Source: Haemonchus contortus (Eukaryota; Nematoda; Chromadorea; Rhabditida; Trichostrongylidae). Taken from it: 64,000 bases of DNA. Positions 48,201-59,655 of the stretch are shown here, piece after piece. The translations under genes were made by a program, and so were the position numbers. The notes below the pieces were generated by a model, which saw nothing but the letters and a program-made list of their open reading frames with translations, ran no database searches and was not told where the DNA came from. Each line of letters opens with the position of its first letter. The first letter of the stretch is position 1. The stretch spans positions 39,062,845-39,126,844 of the forward strand of contig LS997562.1 in NCBI GenBank assembly GCA_000469685.2. The letters are read 5' to 3'.

Positions 48201-51200
48201 TACTGTGTTGAATATGAAGTTTTCCAGACTAGCCATACCTTCGCCTGAAACTCCTAATTCAATTAGAAATTTTAAAAATAGTGAACAAAACTCAATTAAC
48301 CAGTTATACGTCATGGTTTGTATATACCCAGAAGTAGCCGTCCTCAAGGTGCTCCATCGTTTTCCGTTGATGAACGGGCCTTGAACTGCTTAAACCACCG
48401 GGCCCCAAAGGATGAACAAGAGTTTGTGTCAGAACAGCTAGAAAGGTGTCCACAAGTAACTCCTCATTCCTGCACTGACAGCAAGCCAAAGATCCAGCAT
48501 GGTTTTGCAAGGCCTTCGTTATGTTCAATCAAGATACGAAGGTAGAATGAAAATTATTAAGTATTTCATGACATTTTCATTCACGTTCTCCTGCTCCCTC
48601 CCAGGCCCCTCCCCGCTCCTACCTCCCCACCTGCCCCACTCTTCCCCTGAAGGTCCTCCAGAAATACAATGGCTTTCCATGATTTTGAGGGAATTCGACT
48701 TTCAGAGGCATCCCACCACACCGATTGATACCCACTCCAGTATCTTACTCCTACAAAGTTTTCAGTTGTGATCAATCACTAGGAAACGGCTTTCATGGAG
48801 AACTCTCTCCTTCTCGAAAGTGCACCCCTTCACGTCCCTCATCCTCCTCCCCTGTCCCTGCCACCCGCTTCCTTTGCTTTACTCACCCCTCGTTCTTTCC
48901 CTCGATTAGAGCGATTATCGCACACCCTACCCCGGAAGCAGTACGTTTACGAGTACAGCGGGAACGAGCGACAAAAACTCAAGCCTGCACAGAGCGATAA
49001 CTTAGTGAAGGCGTCAAATATAGGGCGTGTTGTGTGGGTCACGTACAACGTACATAATACACGTTCCAGATTGCATTACATACAATTCCGTGATTGCTCA
49101 TGAAAAGCATATGGCATGTTTTTCTAATTTCATTAGTTAACTTTTTTTTGACTGGAAAAGTTGGGGTGTGTAACATTGATCCTTCATTGGTGTCTAGAAC
49201 TTTGCTGTTCTAGTCAGAAGTATCGGTAGGATTGTAATCTATGTGTCCCACGGACGTGCGTAGCCAGTGGAGGGGAATCTGGAATCCTATTAGTAGGGAC
49301 CTGTGGATTTTCTGCTGATCTCACTGCAGTAAATATTGTATAAGTTTCGTAGGTGTTAATAGATCATGGACCCCCTGGAGTAGGGGGGAGGTGTGAGGGT
49401 CAGTAGAAGGTAGTTTGTTCCATTCGGTTTATTTTTGCTTTCTTTGCAGTACTTCAACGCTGAACTTAAAGAAATATAACGCTTATAAGAAGAACTTTTA
49501 AGGTCATATAACTATTTTTCACGCTAAAAATGGTTTCACAGATAAAGAGGGACGATTCTCTCCTGGTAGAGGCTGTCAAATTTGCGTTATGCACTCCGTG
49601 CCGCCCAGGTTGCAGGCACACAGCTTACTGTAACCAGTTGTAAGCAATAGCACACACATTCCAACAGCTCGTCTAATATAAGCCCTATATTTCTACCAAT
49701 GCGCCAAATTTCGCGTTTTCGTCGACATTTTTGCTCAATCCTGTACTATCATTTCCATTCCATTCTGACAAAGACTAGATATTTCAAAGTTATCGTGAAT
49801 TGCGCCCTTGAGGTATGGTAGGGAATTTGTATTTAAAAAAAAAGCTCATTTGATATCGTATTCGAATAGCTTTGAAATCATTTGTCCCTATCGCATTTCA
49901 TCCAGTCATTATAGTAATCTGAGTGCATACACGCTTGAAGCCATTAGTTAATGAGGCAGAAAGCCATTTTCTGGGCGTCATGAGTGCAAGGCTACCTCCT
50001 AGGGCAGCTCAAAAGAACATAGTCTTACGGACTTAGAACATGTATTACCGCATGGAATAATTTGGAAAATTGAGATTCGCCTCGGAAATACGCCCAAGTA
50101 TGTAGATATGAGCAGCACGTTTTCATGGGAGATCATTAGGAATTCATAGGTTCTTTGTTGATAAAGATGAAGCAGAAGCCAGTGGTGCTGCCACAACAAA
50201 CATGAACCCCAAGCAAATCGGAGGACGATGACTATCGGTACCAATCCTCTCATCACTACAAAATCGATTGAAGACTCACTTCACGCTAATACTTAGGTAT
50301 CTAGTAGTTTAAATGGAGTAATGGAGGTTAGAGCACAGCTGCAGATATGGTGGATCAAAGGCAGATAGTGTAGTGCCAAATGGCGCATTTCGACGCGCAC
50401 TGTTCAGAGATCGAATCCGGTGTAACCCAATGCGACTTATCAGGCTTATATAGTCAGTCGGTGGTTCATCCGAGGTCAAAAGTAATCACCAAAAGGATGA
50501 AAAAATAGCAACGTGACGGCTCAAGCCCTATGTTTTCGACGAAACAATGTTGGCTAGCAATAATCGCCGAGCGATTCATGGCTGTTACAGAAAAAAAAGA
50601 ATTTCTTGAGTCCATGTTAATTAGGTCCACTAAATTTTCTCTACAACCTTTTCGATCATTATCTGTTATAATCACTGATAAAAATATCGGATCGGTAATG
50701 TCAGCAGTGACTGTCCTCCTACTTTAGAGCCCTCTCAATTTTTAAAACCTTTTTTCATGACTGCTATCAACAAGAGTATATCCATTTTAAAATAGCAATA
50801 AACGTGCTGATGCCACGCCCACCTGGGTGTCATTGAAGGAGAGCGGACATCGTGGACATCTGCTGGTCTCTTCACGATCGTTCAGATGTCCTCTCATATG
50901 AATCACAAATGCGGCAAACGATGGCAATGCGGCAAAACAGTGCTGACATTCCAACGATGGCACTGGCTGAAATTTGGGGTGCTGAAGCTTGGGAAACCCG
51001 GAAATTTCTCTCCGATCCGGGAAAACATTACCCATTTGAAATGTCTCTCGTCAACCACAACAATGAAATTCCCGACGATCGATGTAGGTTCAGTGCTCGG
51101 ACTAAGCTGCTGCCGGTTGGACGTTGAGATTTCCCAAGGGACAACTTGGGCCGCGGTACTTTAGCCAAAATCAGCTTTCCAGACTTCTTCTGGACCGACG

Positions 51201-51746
51201 AATAGCAGAGAAACTTCGGCTAACGGGGTGGCCCCTGCGTGTCACTTAGGAGGGCGATTAGGGTGGTCGATTACGGAGATTACCCAGAGTATTACTCTTA
51301 CAGCCAAATGACTGCAGGGATCAGAATTGTATAGGGATATCGAGACTCACCATTGGCAGATGGTCTCGAAGTGTATGCGTCTGTAGGGCTGATATCGATT
51401 CGAACGGAGCGCCACAGAATTGACAGTCGAGTTTGAGTTCGTTATTGATTGAATTACCGATCGAATCCGTTTCATCGTCACATGGCTCAGGTTTCACTTG
51501 GGAGGATTCGAAAAGTAAACGCCTTGAAAAGGAATGTTAGGGATCTTAACTTCAGCACTGGCAAGGAATTGAACCACTCACTGTTTTTTCGACTTGTTCT
51601 CTTCGCCGTTGGTCATGCACGACTGGGAACCGTCGTCTGGAAAATCGTTAAAATTAGTTTTTTTATGGCTTCAATGGGTGAACAGCTGGCTCAAAATCGA
51701 GCTCACCCTTGACTGGTTGCGGCTTCAGCTGTTTTCGTCGTGACAT
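39259..51746 (-). CDS. Multi-C2H2 zinc-finger protein, ZNF423/ZNF521 (Oaz)-like, with N-terminal MSRRKQ motif
   Basis: Probable transcription cofactor. Minus-strand exons: 51746-51707, 51496-51351, 50981-50823, 48137-47955, 44711-44599, 43840-43754, 42764-42648, 42542-42427, 42367-42262, 42155-42024, 41234-41134, 40692-40635, 40320-40145, 39334-39259. The ATG opens MSRRKQLKPQPVK, the NuRD-binding N terminus shared by SALL, FOG, BCL11 and ZNF423/521 proteins. About 15 canonical C2H2 fingers follow (for example CQFCGAPFESISALQTH and CPLCGLSFNTASRFENH) plus one divergent finger in 42764-42648. Several fingers are split across introns and close exactly to C-x2-C-x12-H when exons are joined. Dispersed fingers without Kruppel linkers, plus the pair CAACQAPLKTPEDFEKH / LILHCQFHMQ, point to ZNF423/521. 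About 537 residues, versus about 1300 in vertebrates. Phase fails only between exons 5 and 6, so a tiny exon may be missing. Family assignment is inference. Confidence 0.88.
39548..39730 (-). mobile_element. SINE-like repeat, copy 4
   Basis: Body segments TACGCCTCGCATTCGAC, TTTTATCCTCCCAGACGAGT and GGAGGGATGGAAGGCTTGGT match copies 1, 3 and 6. It sits about 210 bp to the right of the last zinc-finger exon (39334-39259), in the final intron. Confidence 0.65.
43350..43560 (+). mobile_element. SINE-like repeat, copy 5
   Basis: A B-box-like GGTATCAAATCCCGG at about 43380, then ACCAACCAAGCCTTCCG, AGGATAAAAGTACTGAC and GATTCAGAATGGAAG. It lies in the intron between zinc-finger exons 6 and 7, opposite in direction to that gene. 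Confidence 0.65.
44286..44362 (-). repeat. Dispersed repeat head, minus copy
   Basis: On the minus strand this reads TCCTACTATATATAAACCGC followed by a TGTCTG-rich stretch. A related copy, TCCTATTATATATAGTTCGC and a TGTGTCTG stretch, lies at 44962-45003 in the other orientation. The two copies flank the 113-nt zinc-finger exon 5. Confidence 0.5.
44936..44962 (+). repeat. Direct repeat, left copy
   Basis: TTATTTATTCGAAACCAGTT followed by GTTAAGT, repeated at 47621-47650 with a 4-nt insertion. The two copies flank the inverted arms and the minisatellite. Confidence 0.6.
45429..45499 (+). repeat. Left arm of a 1.4-kb inverted repeat pair
   Basis: About 71 bp beginning AGTATGTTTCATTCGATAAG. It reappears inverted at 46804-46876 with roughly 85% identity by eye. 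It may be an end of a non-autonomous DNA element or two opposed copies of a dispersed repeat. Confidence 0.7.
46804..46876 (-). repeat. Right arm of a 1.4-kb inverted repeat pair
   Basis: About 73 bp, inverted relative to 45429-45499; the shared core is GGTAAGTGCAGTGATAGG in the left-arm orientation. It ends about 30 bp before the minisatellite begins. Confidence 0.7.
46907..47600. repeat. Minisatellite of about 30-bp units
   Basis: About 700 bp of G+C-rich tandem units of mostly 30 bp, such as the core GCCGTTCACGGCGGGCACCA, with 21- and 31-bp variants. A longer block containing CTGTACCTCCGCTGTCGTCC recurs at 46961, 47103 and 47426, showing higher-order duplication. Because the unit is a multiple of three, several frames stay open on both strands (repeats like AVNGTG and TAVDG). 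It lies in the intron between exons 4 and 5 of the zinc-finger gene, so it is probably not coding. Confidence 0.9.
47621..47650 (+). repeat. Direct repeat, right copy
   Basis: Second copy of the 44936-44962 sequence, in the same orientation about 2.7 kb away, starting just right of the minisatellite. It may mark the ends of a composite repeat unit. Confidence 0.6.
48138..50822 (-). other. Intron 3 of the zinc-finger gene
   Basis: A 2.7-kb intron splitting finger CPRCPLSFNDTQ/ARLLHLVSH. It holds pyrimidine-rich tracts (about 48590-48660 and 48820-48900) and a tRNA-like SINE head (50360-50480). No exon is supported. Confidence 0.6.
50360..50480 (+). mobile_element. tRNA-derived SINE head, copy 6
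   Basis: The best-preserved tRNA-like head: the A-box-like TAGTGTAGTGCCAAATGGCG and the B-box-like CAGAGATCGAATCCGG, 32-36 bp apart. The body after it is poor. Confidence 0.5.
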
Positions 51747-52116
51747 AGCCGTGGTGAATTCAAGAAGACCGTAGATGATGACTGTCGTCGTCGACGATAT
51801 GGACGTAGCCTGTTGTGAGTATGCTGTGGCGCGTTCGTTCGAGTGTGTGAGGCAGTATCCGTGGAGGTCCCCTCGCCTGCGCCATAGTCCCCAGGGAATT
51901 CTGTTGATTGGGGCGGTCGCGCTGTCCCCAGAGAATTTTCGCCGTCCTCTCCACGATGTCACGCCTATCCACGAATTAATTAATTCGACTTTCATCACCC
52001 TTCTCCTCTTTTCCTTCATTGCCTCTGAATATTGCGAGGTGAAAAGAGCCGCATAGTCGACAATAGAGGGGATAAATTAGAATTTAAAATGCCTGCCAAT
52101 TCTTGAGAGAAAGTAC

Positions 52117-52317
52117 TTGCAGGGAAAAAATCCAAGACGTTTAGTATACGGCAAGCTTCGAAACCAAATCACAGAGATTGATCAATCGATAGTTGATCAT
52201 AACGGACCTGATCTGAAGATTCCTGACATGGCTCCCGCTCAGCGGTTTGTTATCTTAAGCTTGGTTCAGCGAGTCAATTCAGTAGACTGGATTTCTATCC
52301 AACACACTCTGATCTGA
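52117..52317 (+). CDS. Isolated terminal-exon-like open stretch
   Basis: A strong acceptor (GTACTTGCAG) opens a 66-codon frame ending in TGA at 52317. The composition is protein-like (LVYGKLRNQITEIDQSIVDH, then RFVILSLVQRVNSVDWISIQ). The last part faintly recalls the N-terminal WSIREKLCLASSVMRSGDQNW motif of BRD8-type proteins in spacing of hydrophobic residues and the W. No upstream exon in phase was found. It could be the last exon of a divergent gene starting near the zinc-finger promoter, or a decayed copy. The function is not assigned. Confidence 0.3.
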   Translation: MQGKNPRRLVYGKLRNQITEIDQSIVDHNGPDLKIPDMAPAQRFVILSLVQRVNSVDWISIQHTLI

Positions 52318-54564
52318 AAAAATGAAAAAACGAATGATAAAAAAATGAATTGCTGTTTTGGAAAAGATCTTCGACATAGATTTCGGGGAGTAATTCGGTC
52401 GAAATCCTTATTTTAATTGTATAGGTTATTGGTTTTGTTTTAGTTTTTTTCTATTTTGGTTTTAGTTTTCTGAAATTTCAGGTTCATTTAGAATCATATA
52501 TTACCTAAGATTACTCTGTTTGTTTAAGGAGTTTAGTTATCGATGCTCCGGTTAGGGCTACAAAACACAAACTGAGACAATAGGGAGTATAATTTGGGGA
52601 GTTCTGTTTGAAAGTTACATTATTTGATCCACCTAAGCTGTTTTCCAGATTCTTCTCAGCAAAAACTGTGACCTTCGGAAGAACCGTGGGTTCGCTACGC
52701 CGGCAGGTAAGGAAGTTCATATGCCTCTTCCTACCTGTTTTGCCATCTCTTTGTAAGTGACGGTAGTGTAGTGGTTTAGGAAATGCCTCGATGAAGCCGG
52801 CCGTCGGTTTGCTCCTGTCCCTTGAGGGTTCGCCAATTCAGTTATTGGATTAACTGGCTCAAGAATATTCGAAAAACATTTCATGCCCATTTCGTACTTC
52901 CTGCACATCCCAATAAGACAGTATGACGTTAATTGCATGCTGAATTTTGAAACTGCGTTTAAAATGTCAGCTGGCATTGAGGAGCTCATCTATTTTCGAT
53001 AAAGACTGCATAAAAGGCCAAACTGAGAAGGTACTATTTTAGAAACGAATTCCCAGCATTTTCTGGCAATTAGAAATATTCCCTATTTCAGGTTATCGAG
53101 CCTTCTGGACGAGAATATTCCCGTTTCAGATTCGAGAAGCAGAAAGTTTCCTGTTTCAAATCTGAATCCTTGTTAAAAATCGGAATAAATGGTTTTTTCT
53201 GATTTCTAGTTTTTCATGTTTACTCATTTTATTTACGATTTTATTGACAAAATGTCACCTACTTATAGAATTTTGTCAGAACGATGACGAATATCGTAGG
53301 GTTCTTTGCCCAAGTCCATTTCTGTCATTTTTCAAAACGAGAAGCTTCTGGCGTAGCAATGAAATACTGGGGGATTATTCTCTGGAGTTTAACTGCTAAG
53401 CTCAGTTTAATAATGTCTCTGTGTGGTGCCTCTCTAAGTGGCGTTTTACATGAGCATTTCCATGTCCCTAGGGATGCGGTGTGGTGCTGTGCGAAGAGAT
53501 TAGAAGACGCACAACGCACAATGAAATTGCTCACTCGCCCTAATCCTCCTCCTATTCTTTTTTACACACTACTTTTCAGAATCATGTTCGATGTTCCCCG
53601 TCTCCTGAATTGGGGAGTCCTTATCTATGATCTAGGTGCCCTGTCCTATTGTCAGAAAATCAATCAGCATTCTTTTCCATAATCAAATTCATTGACTCTG
53701 AACTGGGAGAATGGTCTTGACAGCGTATTGACATATACTCACGGAGCATGTGGGTGGGGTTGAGAACAACATCGATGAACACATGGCTCAGAAATCAATC
53801 AATAATCGATGTCACTCGTCTCCATGTAGATCTGACTCTTTGGCGATTGGCGTGAGCATGTAAGGAGGGAGCAGGGCCTGTTCTTGTACACGATGGCAAC
53901 GTGAAGCTGGGCCTAGTGAAAAGAAAGAAAGTGGAGCTCCTCAGGTGCATGACAGTGGGAACGGAACTGACATGGATTAAATTTTTGCCAGCCGGCTCTT
54001 ATCAGTCTGACAACTCCTCCTTAAAGACTTGGGGCACCTTACCTGCTCCGTATACGACTCACAGACAAATAGGACAGACAAAGATGTTCGACAGGCCGGT
54101 TAAGGCTCAGGTTTTTGGTTTTCCGAGTCCAATTCTGAAGAAGGTCACCGTTTGGAGTTCTCTTACATTTTCCTCCGTTGAGATCAGAGAAAAGGATTCT
54201 TGAAGAGAATCATTTCCAACGCTCCTTTTGGAGGCAACCTTGAAGAGGAAAGCAGGCTTAATGGAATGGGTATCCCAGGGTTCAAGAAATGTTTGAACTA
54301 CTTAAGCTACAGCCTCCAAAAATTTTATGATTTTTCGGAAACTCTCGAAGATGCTCGGCCATACCCCGTGTACGGCGAGCAGATCGGCTGCACGGACCAG
54401 GCCCATCAAGTTTATTTAGAATTTTTCGATGCCGCTAGGAGTCTTAACTGCACAGAGAACAACACTTCTTTCTCTTTAAAAAAAGTGTAATCCTGCAGAG
54501 GTCTCTTTTCGTACTTTGGCAAATTTTCGAGTTAACAATCTTTCTGGGATCATCACTAGGAATG

Positions 54565-54635
54565 TTGCGCTGTGGTGCAGTGGAAAAGTTGACGACTCAT
54601 ATGCAAGTTACCCAGGTTCGATTTCGCCGGGCGAA
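54565..54635 (+). other. tRNA-like sequence, probably pseudogene or SINE head
   Basis: CTGTGGTGCAGTGGAAAAG resembles an A box and CCAGGTTCGATTTCGCC a B box, about 35 bp apart. Acceptor-stem pairing is not convincing, so it is not called a tRNA gene. Confidence 0.3.
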
Positions 54636-55939
54636 GAAGTTTTGCCAATCACCACTCATTACCTATTCGTCTACCTTCTCTTCTTTAGTGATTTGCATCG
54701 CTTCATCTGCTCGGGATACGGTACAACGGTGAAAGAAGTAGTGAGGGAGGGCATGCAGTGCACGAAGAGCAACACCGCTCGTGATCGGTAGAGCGCTCAC
54801 GAGCGGGATGCTATGGTGATGCTAGAGGGCTGGAGGCTAACCTGCAGTGGGTATTGCTTCCAGTGTGGGCATTGCTTGCGCCAGGAGGGGCCCACCGTAG
54901 AAGTTGGAGTGTGGCGATTACGTCAGCTGTGCTCTGACTTCGAAAGCAGGTTTGCCGTCCTGGAAGGGCCTATCATCTCGTAAATGTGTGGGCCTTCTTT
55001 GAACGACGGCGATGGTTGCCCTATTTGGTAACCGAGAAATTTTATTGGACGGTTCGGAGCAGGTCCTCTAAACGACGTCCTATTTTTGGATAGGATGACA
55101 CTGGAGCAGTCCTGGTTCTTTCTACTCGAGCACTGATATTCATCACTAGTTATTCATGAGTGACAGTTTTGGATTCGAACCCAAAACAAATGAATGCAGC
55201 TTTGGCAAAAATCACCTCGCCCGTTGATTTGAACCATCGTGAGACAGTCGGTAACGGCCCATCTTCGCGATGAGCCATTAACTCCTTTTCTGTCTCCAGT
55301 TTTGAGAGCTGTTATCAACCTTGCCTGCCGCATTCGAAATGCAAAGGAGGATTCGGCTACCTTGTGGGAGTATCCCTTTTTTCCCCTTCACCGCTAGACT
55401 AGTGGTGGAATGATATTAACTAGCAGACATTGATCTATGTTTCTGGGTCCCGTTTACACAGTTTCTTTGTTATCAGGGCCACCTTTGACCGCCAATGACA
55501 AAAACTCCTCCCGAGCCAGATTCCAGCCATGATCGCGAGCAGAGAGACTGCCCCGCATCGCTCTGAACCATTTCGCAACACATACGTCCTGACTTTGAAG
55601 GCCATTGTAAACCTTGCATGTCGCATACGCAGCGGTGCCCGCCGTAATACTCTGACCACGGAAGTCAGTTTAGTCGGATGGGTGCATCGACAACAGCAGC
55701 GACCTATATCGAAATAGTGTGATAGAGGTGACTATGACGTGAAGTTTTGCAAATCAACGCAACTTCCTAATTCCTACGATGAAAAGAACATCGAAGGTTC
55801 CGGTCACTTTGCCTCGCTTTACTCGCTCCACAGTCAACGCTCTTCGACTTCGACTCACACGGTCTCAATTTACCTTTGCCTGCTCTCTCTGAATCAATGA
55901 TTTCTTCAAGTACAACCAGGATGATGTACGCTTCTGGAG

Positions 55940-56051
55940 GTCCGATGGGCCGGCGGGCAATTCGGCTCAGCAGGGCCGAGCCCACACTCCATCCAATGGA
56001 TGGGTGTGGGCTCGGTCTTGCTGAGCCAAATTGCCCGCCGGCCCATCGGAC
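55940..56051. repeat. 112-bp near-perfect palindrome (hairpin)
   Basis: The left arm begins GTCCGATGGGCCGGCGGGCA and the right arm ends with its complement. The arms are about 53 bp, G+C-rich, with a few mismatches, one single-base bulge and a loop of one or two bases at CCAATGG. It is an extremely stable foldback. Confidence 0.9.
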
Positions 56052-56146
56052 AGCTCGGGTAAGCCGAAGTGGGCTTCAACCGTGATCAAAGTGTTTGGTC
56101 GGCTGACGTAGGCGACCCCGAAGCCCACCCAATGTGATGTCACGGT

Positions 56147-56212
56147 GTAGCGGATAAGAGACCGGACTCACTTCTGTGGAGTATCGGGTTCGGATCCGCG
56201 GCGTTACACCAT
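56147..56212 (+). other. tRNA-like sequence with paired ends
   Basis: GGTGTAGCGGATAAGAG and CGGGTTCGGATCCGCGG look like degenerate A and B boxes. The ends GGTGTA and TACACC pair. It lies about 100 bp right of the palindrome and may be another SINE head. Confidence 0.3.
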
Positions 56213-56444
56213 AAATTTTTGCTTGAGTCTACGCATGAGAGCGCAAGCCGGGCCATTCCGGAACACTGCAGATTCCTTACATCAGCCAGTTAACTCGAGC
56301 ATTTTAGGACTTCCCACTTACGATGTCCTTAGCAAATTACAAAGCGACAGTCCTGAAACTCCAACATAGGTGCAGGGTTCATGTCAAAGGATCAGTTGAG
56401 CCTTCGGAAACTCGAAGATTAGCAGCTTGCAGTTCCAGCTAGCA

Positions 56445-56545
56445 GTAGTTGATTGGTACCAGACTCGCGTGGGAGTACATCGGCAGGGCCACCGCAAGTC
56501 ATTGTATAGGCCCCATACGCATTCAACACATTTCATTCCGCTGAT
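56445..56545 (+). mobile_element. SINE-like repeat, copy 7 (truncated)
   Basis: Only the middle and end of the body remain: GATTGGTACCAGACTCGCGT, GTATAGGCCCCATACGCATT and CATTTCATTCCGCTGATGGC-like sequence. Confidence 0.45.
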
Positions 56546-59424
56546 GGCAACTTTCTCGGCCGATGTGCAGTGCAACGGTAAATTGGCCCCGTTACCATCT
56601 CTGCTTGTGATAGATCTCGGGTTGATCTCCTTGAACAAAAGAGAACAGCGAGCAGTATGAATATAAGGGGAATGCAGTACTGGAATACAGCATGAACTAT
56701 CAAAAGGTCGTAGAACACGATAAAATCAACATCAAAGGAATGTCCAGGCCTCAAGGAACAAATGCAATGCTGTGCAAAAATCCCGCCCCCTATGAAACTC
56801 GGACCCTGGTCTTTCGCGTACAAAGCGTCACCTTTACCACTGCTCCAATCCGCCGCTGGAAGATGTGCCGCATCCACGAAATTTAAGTTTGCTTACGTTG
56901 GACCTCCCTAAAATCACCTCTTGACTCCATTCAGAGATTCGCTTGGCAAATTTAGAGGGCAGATTTGAGATCAGCATCCAAAAATACGTTTAACAGTATA
57001 GGCCTCATTTCGAATGGTCACTTCGACTTGGGATGCTTCCCTGGTGAGCTTTGCCCGCCTTTTGACCGCCGACTATTGAACAGGTCTCAGCATCGTACAC
57101 CGTACTGCTCGTAGACTCCGTGAAAATCACTGAGAGGGAGGAGTGAAGAGCACAGACACATATTGAGCACCCGTTTGATTGGTGCTGTTCAACACCTTCG
57201 ACGCTCCCATTCCCCTGAGGCGATCTCTTCGCGTCTACCCTCTCTCACTTAATGAGTTTAACTAGTACAAACAACAAGAAGTACGGTACTGGTTTTATTC
57301 GAATGTACTTGAGGACCTCGGCTCATCGCCCGAGTCCACACTCCATACACTGGACTGCCCGCCCACCAGGGTTGAAGCATCCAAGGTGGCTGACGCTCTG
57401 ATCTAAATGTCGGACGACCAGCAACCGAGGTGGTCATCGCATAATTAAGGTTCGGTTACCTAATGGCTATGCTCCCAGCCGTACGTTGCCATTCTTTTGC
57501 TTGCCATCGAGAATGCTCTCTGTCTGGTACCAGGGCGGCGTTCCACCATGGTTTGATGGTGTAGCGAACAAGCCCGTTTGCCATTTACAAATAGATGTTG
57601 TAGTGAAGTGCGAATGATCTGCTGTTCGACTGATGGGGTTCGATAAGCTCAACACCCGTTCCCGCTCTTTCACACACATTCTCACTTCACCAAAGTAAAA
57701 TTTCCATTTCACTGCTGTTCATATCACAACTACTTGTGTATTACTCCGTGAAGTCAAATAAGATTGGAATTTTACCGAAAGATTCTCAGTTGACCCCGAC
57801 TTTTCATTGGAATTTTTATTGAAAATATCGGAAACTTCGAGAAAATATCATGGCTCTACATATAGAAAAAGCTAGTGTAGCTCTGAGCAATTTGAGCACA
57901 GGCTCATCAAGTCCAACACTATAACTGTCGATGTAGTGTGAGTGGTTGTAGGCACCTGAACGAAGGATAGCGACGATATGAAAAACTCAATTTCATCTCA
58001 AAAAATATTTCTTATAAAATATCGATTTGTAAACTGTTCAAATTCACATATGTCCGATCTGATCGAATATTATCAGGCGACGAGATACACACGGACCTTA
58101 TCGATCGAGGGATTCGAACTAACCGAAAAGTGAAAAGATGGACGAAACAGTTGCGATTTTTTCTATAACACGAAAGTAAATTACATATAATAAATAAGTC
58201 GTTACGCAGAATTTTTTGTCTTAGCTTTGAGACTGAGACAAACATTGTTAGCTAATTGTTGGGAAAGGATTGAAAAATGCCTCTTTTGAGGCAGTTAAAG
58301 TTGAGCGGATGCCTACCAAAGTTCTGCCTACCTTAAAGATCAAAAAATCACTGTAAAAAATCAAAATGATTTCTAAAATATCTCCCTGATATCGACCCTG
58401 GATTTGCCGACGCAAACACCCAAAGCGGACGAGTTGTCGCGGTGTCAGGGGTTACACTATTCGTGCCAGGGGGCACAGTTAGCTACTGTAGCTACGCATT
58501 GGCACATACCTTTCGACAGCTCAAATACCTCTTGAATGCAACGGCATCTTCTCAAGCCGTCTTTGATCCAAACGCTGAACGATGCCAACGTTGTTCATTT
58601 TGCCAGATCGATTGGTTAACGTGCTTTCAGCGCTGTGTACGACATACAGTCCGACTGCAAAACAAGCGTTCAAACAGAATTTGATATAATTTAGATCCCA
58701 CAAAGGCAACGGAAACAGAGATGTTCAAGAAAATTTTTGAAGTTCAATGTAGCACCGATCACGGGAGGTACTCAAACTCAACTCTGGCGTAGACTTTGCG
58801 AGAAGGGGTCACCTTGTGAACTTGTTTTGTGTCGCGCTGGGCATAGAGTTAGTCATACCTCTCGCCAAATTCACGAAGTTTTTCCCCGAATCATTCTGGG
58901 TCAGAGGGCATGCATGACACAGACAGCTAAAAATAATAAAAAGTCAGGTTTCATTGAATATCCTTACTACGTCATCGCTCCCCTCTTTCCTTTCAGCCTA
59001 ACAATTTCGTAATAAAGATCCAGAAGTACCTACCACCTTTCTAGAAATTTAACTCCCTGGAAAATAGTCCGTAACACCGGAGCTGGCCCACAAAGGCGCT
59101 CAGTTCATTTATTAGTCATGGCCGGTTACTTTTCATGCTAAGTGTCTGTCCCATTATCCTTGTTATTTTCGGTTATGCTAACGGATTGGATTACGTCTTG
59201 TCGCCCTCATTAGGCTAGTGATTTGTAAGCGAATACGTATGTACAGCCAAAACACCTGCTGCAGTTTGTGTTGGGCTGTATGGCCGGTAACAGCACTACG
59301 TCACTGAATAGTTAATAAGGAACCCGAAAGTCCATAGTCTATATTATTGAACTTAATTATTTTATAAAGTGTTTGCGTCACATAAGAAATAGTTTTCAGC
59401 TGAGTAAACCCCAAGAAGAATGTG

Positions 59425-59655
59425 ATGTTGTGCCAAGTGGCGCCTTGTCAAACACACATGGACACAGGTTGGAACATCGGATCGATATCTGCTTAAGCTA
59501 ACCAAGCATTCCGTCCCTCTGGGGTCGGTTGATCGGGACCAGACTTGCCTGGGAGGATAAAAGCACTGACTTGCAAATCGGCTGACCAACGCAAGTCTTT
59601 TTAGGCCACATACGCATTCAATACGTCACTGCAATTCTGAATGGAAGTCAAATGC
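59425..59655 (+). mobile_element. SINE-like repeat, copy 8
   Basis: An almost complete copy: head GATGTTGTGCCAAGTGGCGC, a degraded B-box area, CTAACCAAGCATTCCGTCCC, GGGACCAGACTTGCCTGGGA, GGATAAAAGCACTGACTTGC, GGCCACATACGCATTC and CAATTCTGAATGGAAGTC. Confidence 0.65.

Noticed and set aside
53460..53530. A minus-strand stretch reading like the end of a BED/C2H2 finger (NAHVKRHLERHHTE)
   Set aside because: The cysteine half is missing, a stop lies immediately upstream, and the competing frame is longer; probably coincidence or a decayed transposase piece.
54200..54490. A 96-codon plus-strand open frame
   Set aside because: It reads like protein in places, but has no acceptor, no motif and no partner exon that I could find.
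54565..54635. A functional tRNA gene
   Set aside because: A- and B-box-like motifs are visible, but the acceptor stem and anticodon arm do not pair well.
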